Assembly (NCBI GenBank): GCA_945900695.1
Contig: CAMDJU010000156.1
Location: forward strand, 1-6,577
Origin: Bordetella parapertussis
GTDB taxonomy: Bacteria; Pseudomonadota; Gammaproteobacteria; Burkholderiales; Burkholderiaceae_C
Direction of reading: 5' to 3'
DNA: 6,577 nucleotides
Below are positions 5,774 through 6,577 of this stretch, in pieces. Numbering within the stretch: the stretch's first letter is position 1; each line of letters opens with the position of its first letter. The translations under genes were made by a program, and so were the position numbers. The notes under the pieces were generated by a model. The model was not told where the DNA came from. It saw only the letters and a program-made list of their open reading frames with translations, and ran no database searches.

Positions 5774-6577
5774 TTAAGCGTACAGGGGGTTGATTTTGTC
5801 GGCCTTCAAGCCATATTTCGCAATCGCCTCAGCCACCTTGGCCACTGGCATGGCGCCGCTCTCGCTCAAAGCTTTGAGCGCGGCCACCACGATGTAGTGG
5901 CGGTTCACCTCGAAGTGTTCACGCAGCTTGCTGCGGAAGTCACTGCGCCCAAAACCATCGGTGCCCAGCACTTTGTAGGCGCGGCCAGCGGGAATGTAGG
6001 CGCGGATTTGCTCGGCATAAGCTTTCATATAGTCGGTGGACGCGACAACCGGGCCCTCGTGCGGCGTCAACTGCTGCGCCACAAAGGATTCACGGGGTGC
6101 ATCGGTGGGGTGCATCAGGTTCCAACGATCCGCTTGTGCACCATCGCGGGCCAACTCGTTGAAGCTGGGGCAACTCCAGACATTCGCGGCCACGCCCCAA
6201 TCGGCGGCCAACAAATCGCGTGCAGCCATGGACTCGCGCAAGATGGTGCCCGAACCCAGCAGGTTGACGCGGGGCATTTTTTTCGCGCCTTCTGCGGCTT
6301 GCAGCAGGTACATGCCTTTGATGATCTGTTCTTCGGTGCCCGCAGTCAGACCGGGCATGGGGTAGTTTTCATTCAGCAACGTGAGGTAGTAAAACACGTT
6401 CTCTTGTTTTTCCACCATGCGCTTCAAACCGTGGTGCATGATGACCGCCACTTCATGGGCAAAGGTCGGGTCGTAGCTGACGCAGTTGGGGATGGTGCCT
6501 GCCAAGATGTGGCTGTGACCGTCTTCGTGCTGCAAGCCCTCGCCATTCAAGGTGGTGCGACCAGAAGTGCCGCCCAA
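5774..6577 (-). CDS. aceE: Pyruvate dehydrogenase E1 component, C-terminal part
   Basis: The last 268 residues of the homodimeric, thiamine-diphosphate-dependent E1 that decarboxylates pyruvate and reductively acetylates the E2 lipoyl group. The 5' part lies beyond base 6577; the first codon seen (TTG) is an internal Leu, not a start. Recognisable E1p segments in order are GRTTLNGEGLQHEDGHSH, TIPNCVSYDPTFAHEVAVIM, the KQENVFYYLTLLNENYPMPG stretch, VNLLGSGTILRES, WSCPSFNELARDG, and the C-terminal domain with VLGTDGFGRSDFR and LREHFEVNRHYIV. The fragment is about 30 percent of a usual 880-900 residue protein and shows no frameshift. The sequence type is the AceE class of gammaproteobacteria and betaproteobacteria, not the alpha2beta2 E1. 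The stop TAA at 5774-5776 lies 20 nt before aceF. Confidence 0.97.
   Translation of the reverse strand: MGGTSGRTTLNGEGLQHEDGHSHILAGTIPNCVSYDPTFAHEVAVIMHHGLKRMVEKQENVFYYLTLLNENYPMPGLTAGTEEQIIKGMYLLQAAEGAKKMPRVNLLGSGTILRESMAARDLLAADWGVAANVWSCPSFNELARDGAQADRWNLMHPTDAPRESFVAQQLTPHEGPVVASTDYMKAYAEQIRAYIPAGRAYKVLGTDGFGRSDFRSKLREHFEVNRHYIVVAALKALSESGAMPVAKVAEAIAKYGLKADKINPLYA

Overview
The window looks like chromosomal DNA from a betaproteobacterium of the Burkholderiales, most likely the family Comamonadaceae. This rests on the moderately GC-rich coding style, the gene order aceE-aceF-lpdA, and an E3 subunit carrying its own N-terminal lipoyl domain, an arrangement known from Neisseria and Ralstonia relatives. 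The genus cannot be fixed from the sequence alone.

Layout. Bases 1-399 (minus strand) hold the first 133 codons of a RecQ-like superfamily 2 helicase that runs off the left edge. Bases 400-747 are mostly non-coding, with an imperfect hairpin and a possible 32-40 codon gene remnant. Bases 748-2332 are a toxin-antitoxin cluster of two divergent modules. On the minus strand is a Phd/YefM-type antitoxin followed, with an ATGA overlap, by a PIN-domain (VapC/FitB-like) toxin. On the plus strand is a VapB (AbrB-fold) antitoxin followed by a second VapC. The roughly 200-bp divergent region between them contains a good sigma70-type promoter with inverted repeats and the apparent relic of a third, ribbon-helix-helix antitoxin. 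A strong hairpin terminator at 2373-2406 separates this cluster from the next block.

Bases 2428-6577 (minus strand) are the pyruvate dehydrogenase complex operon, transcribed aceE (C-terminal 267 residues in the window), aceF (E2, one lipoyl domain), then lpdA (E3 with an N-terminal lipoyl domain). Together the products convert pyruvate, CoA and NAD+ to acetyl-CoA, CO2 and NADH. E1 decarboxylates pyruvate and acetylates the lipoyl lysine, E2 moves the acetyl group to CoA, and E3 reoxidises the dihydrolipoyl group. The lipoyl domains of E2 and E3 are near copies of one another (64 of 77 residues identical by my count).

I do not see an unknown multi-gene system. The most notable points are a Gln in place of the usual catalytic Glu in the second VapC, the broken third antitoxin that carries the promoter of its neighbour, and the pair of lipoyl-domain copies.
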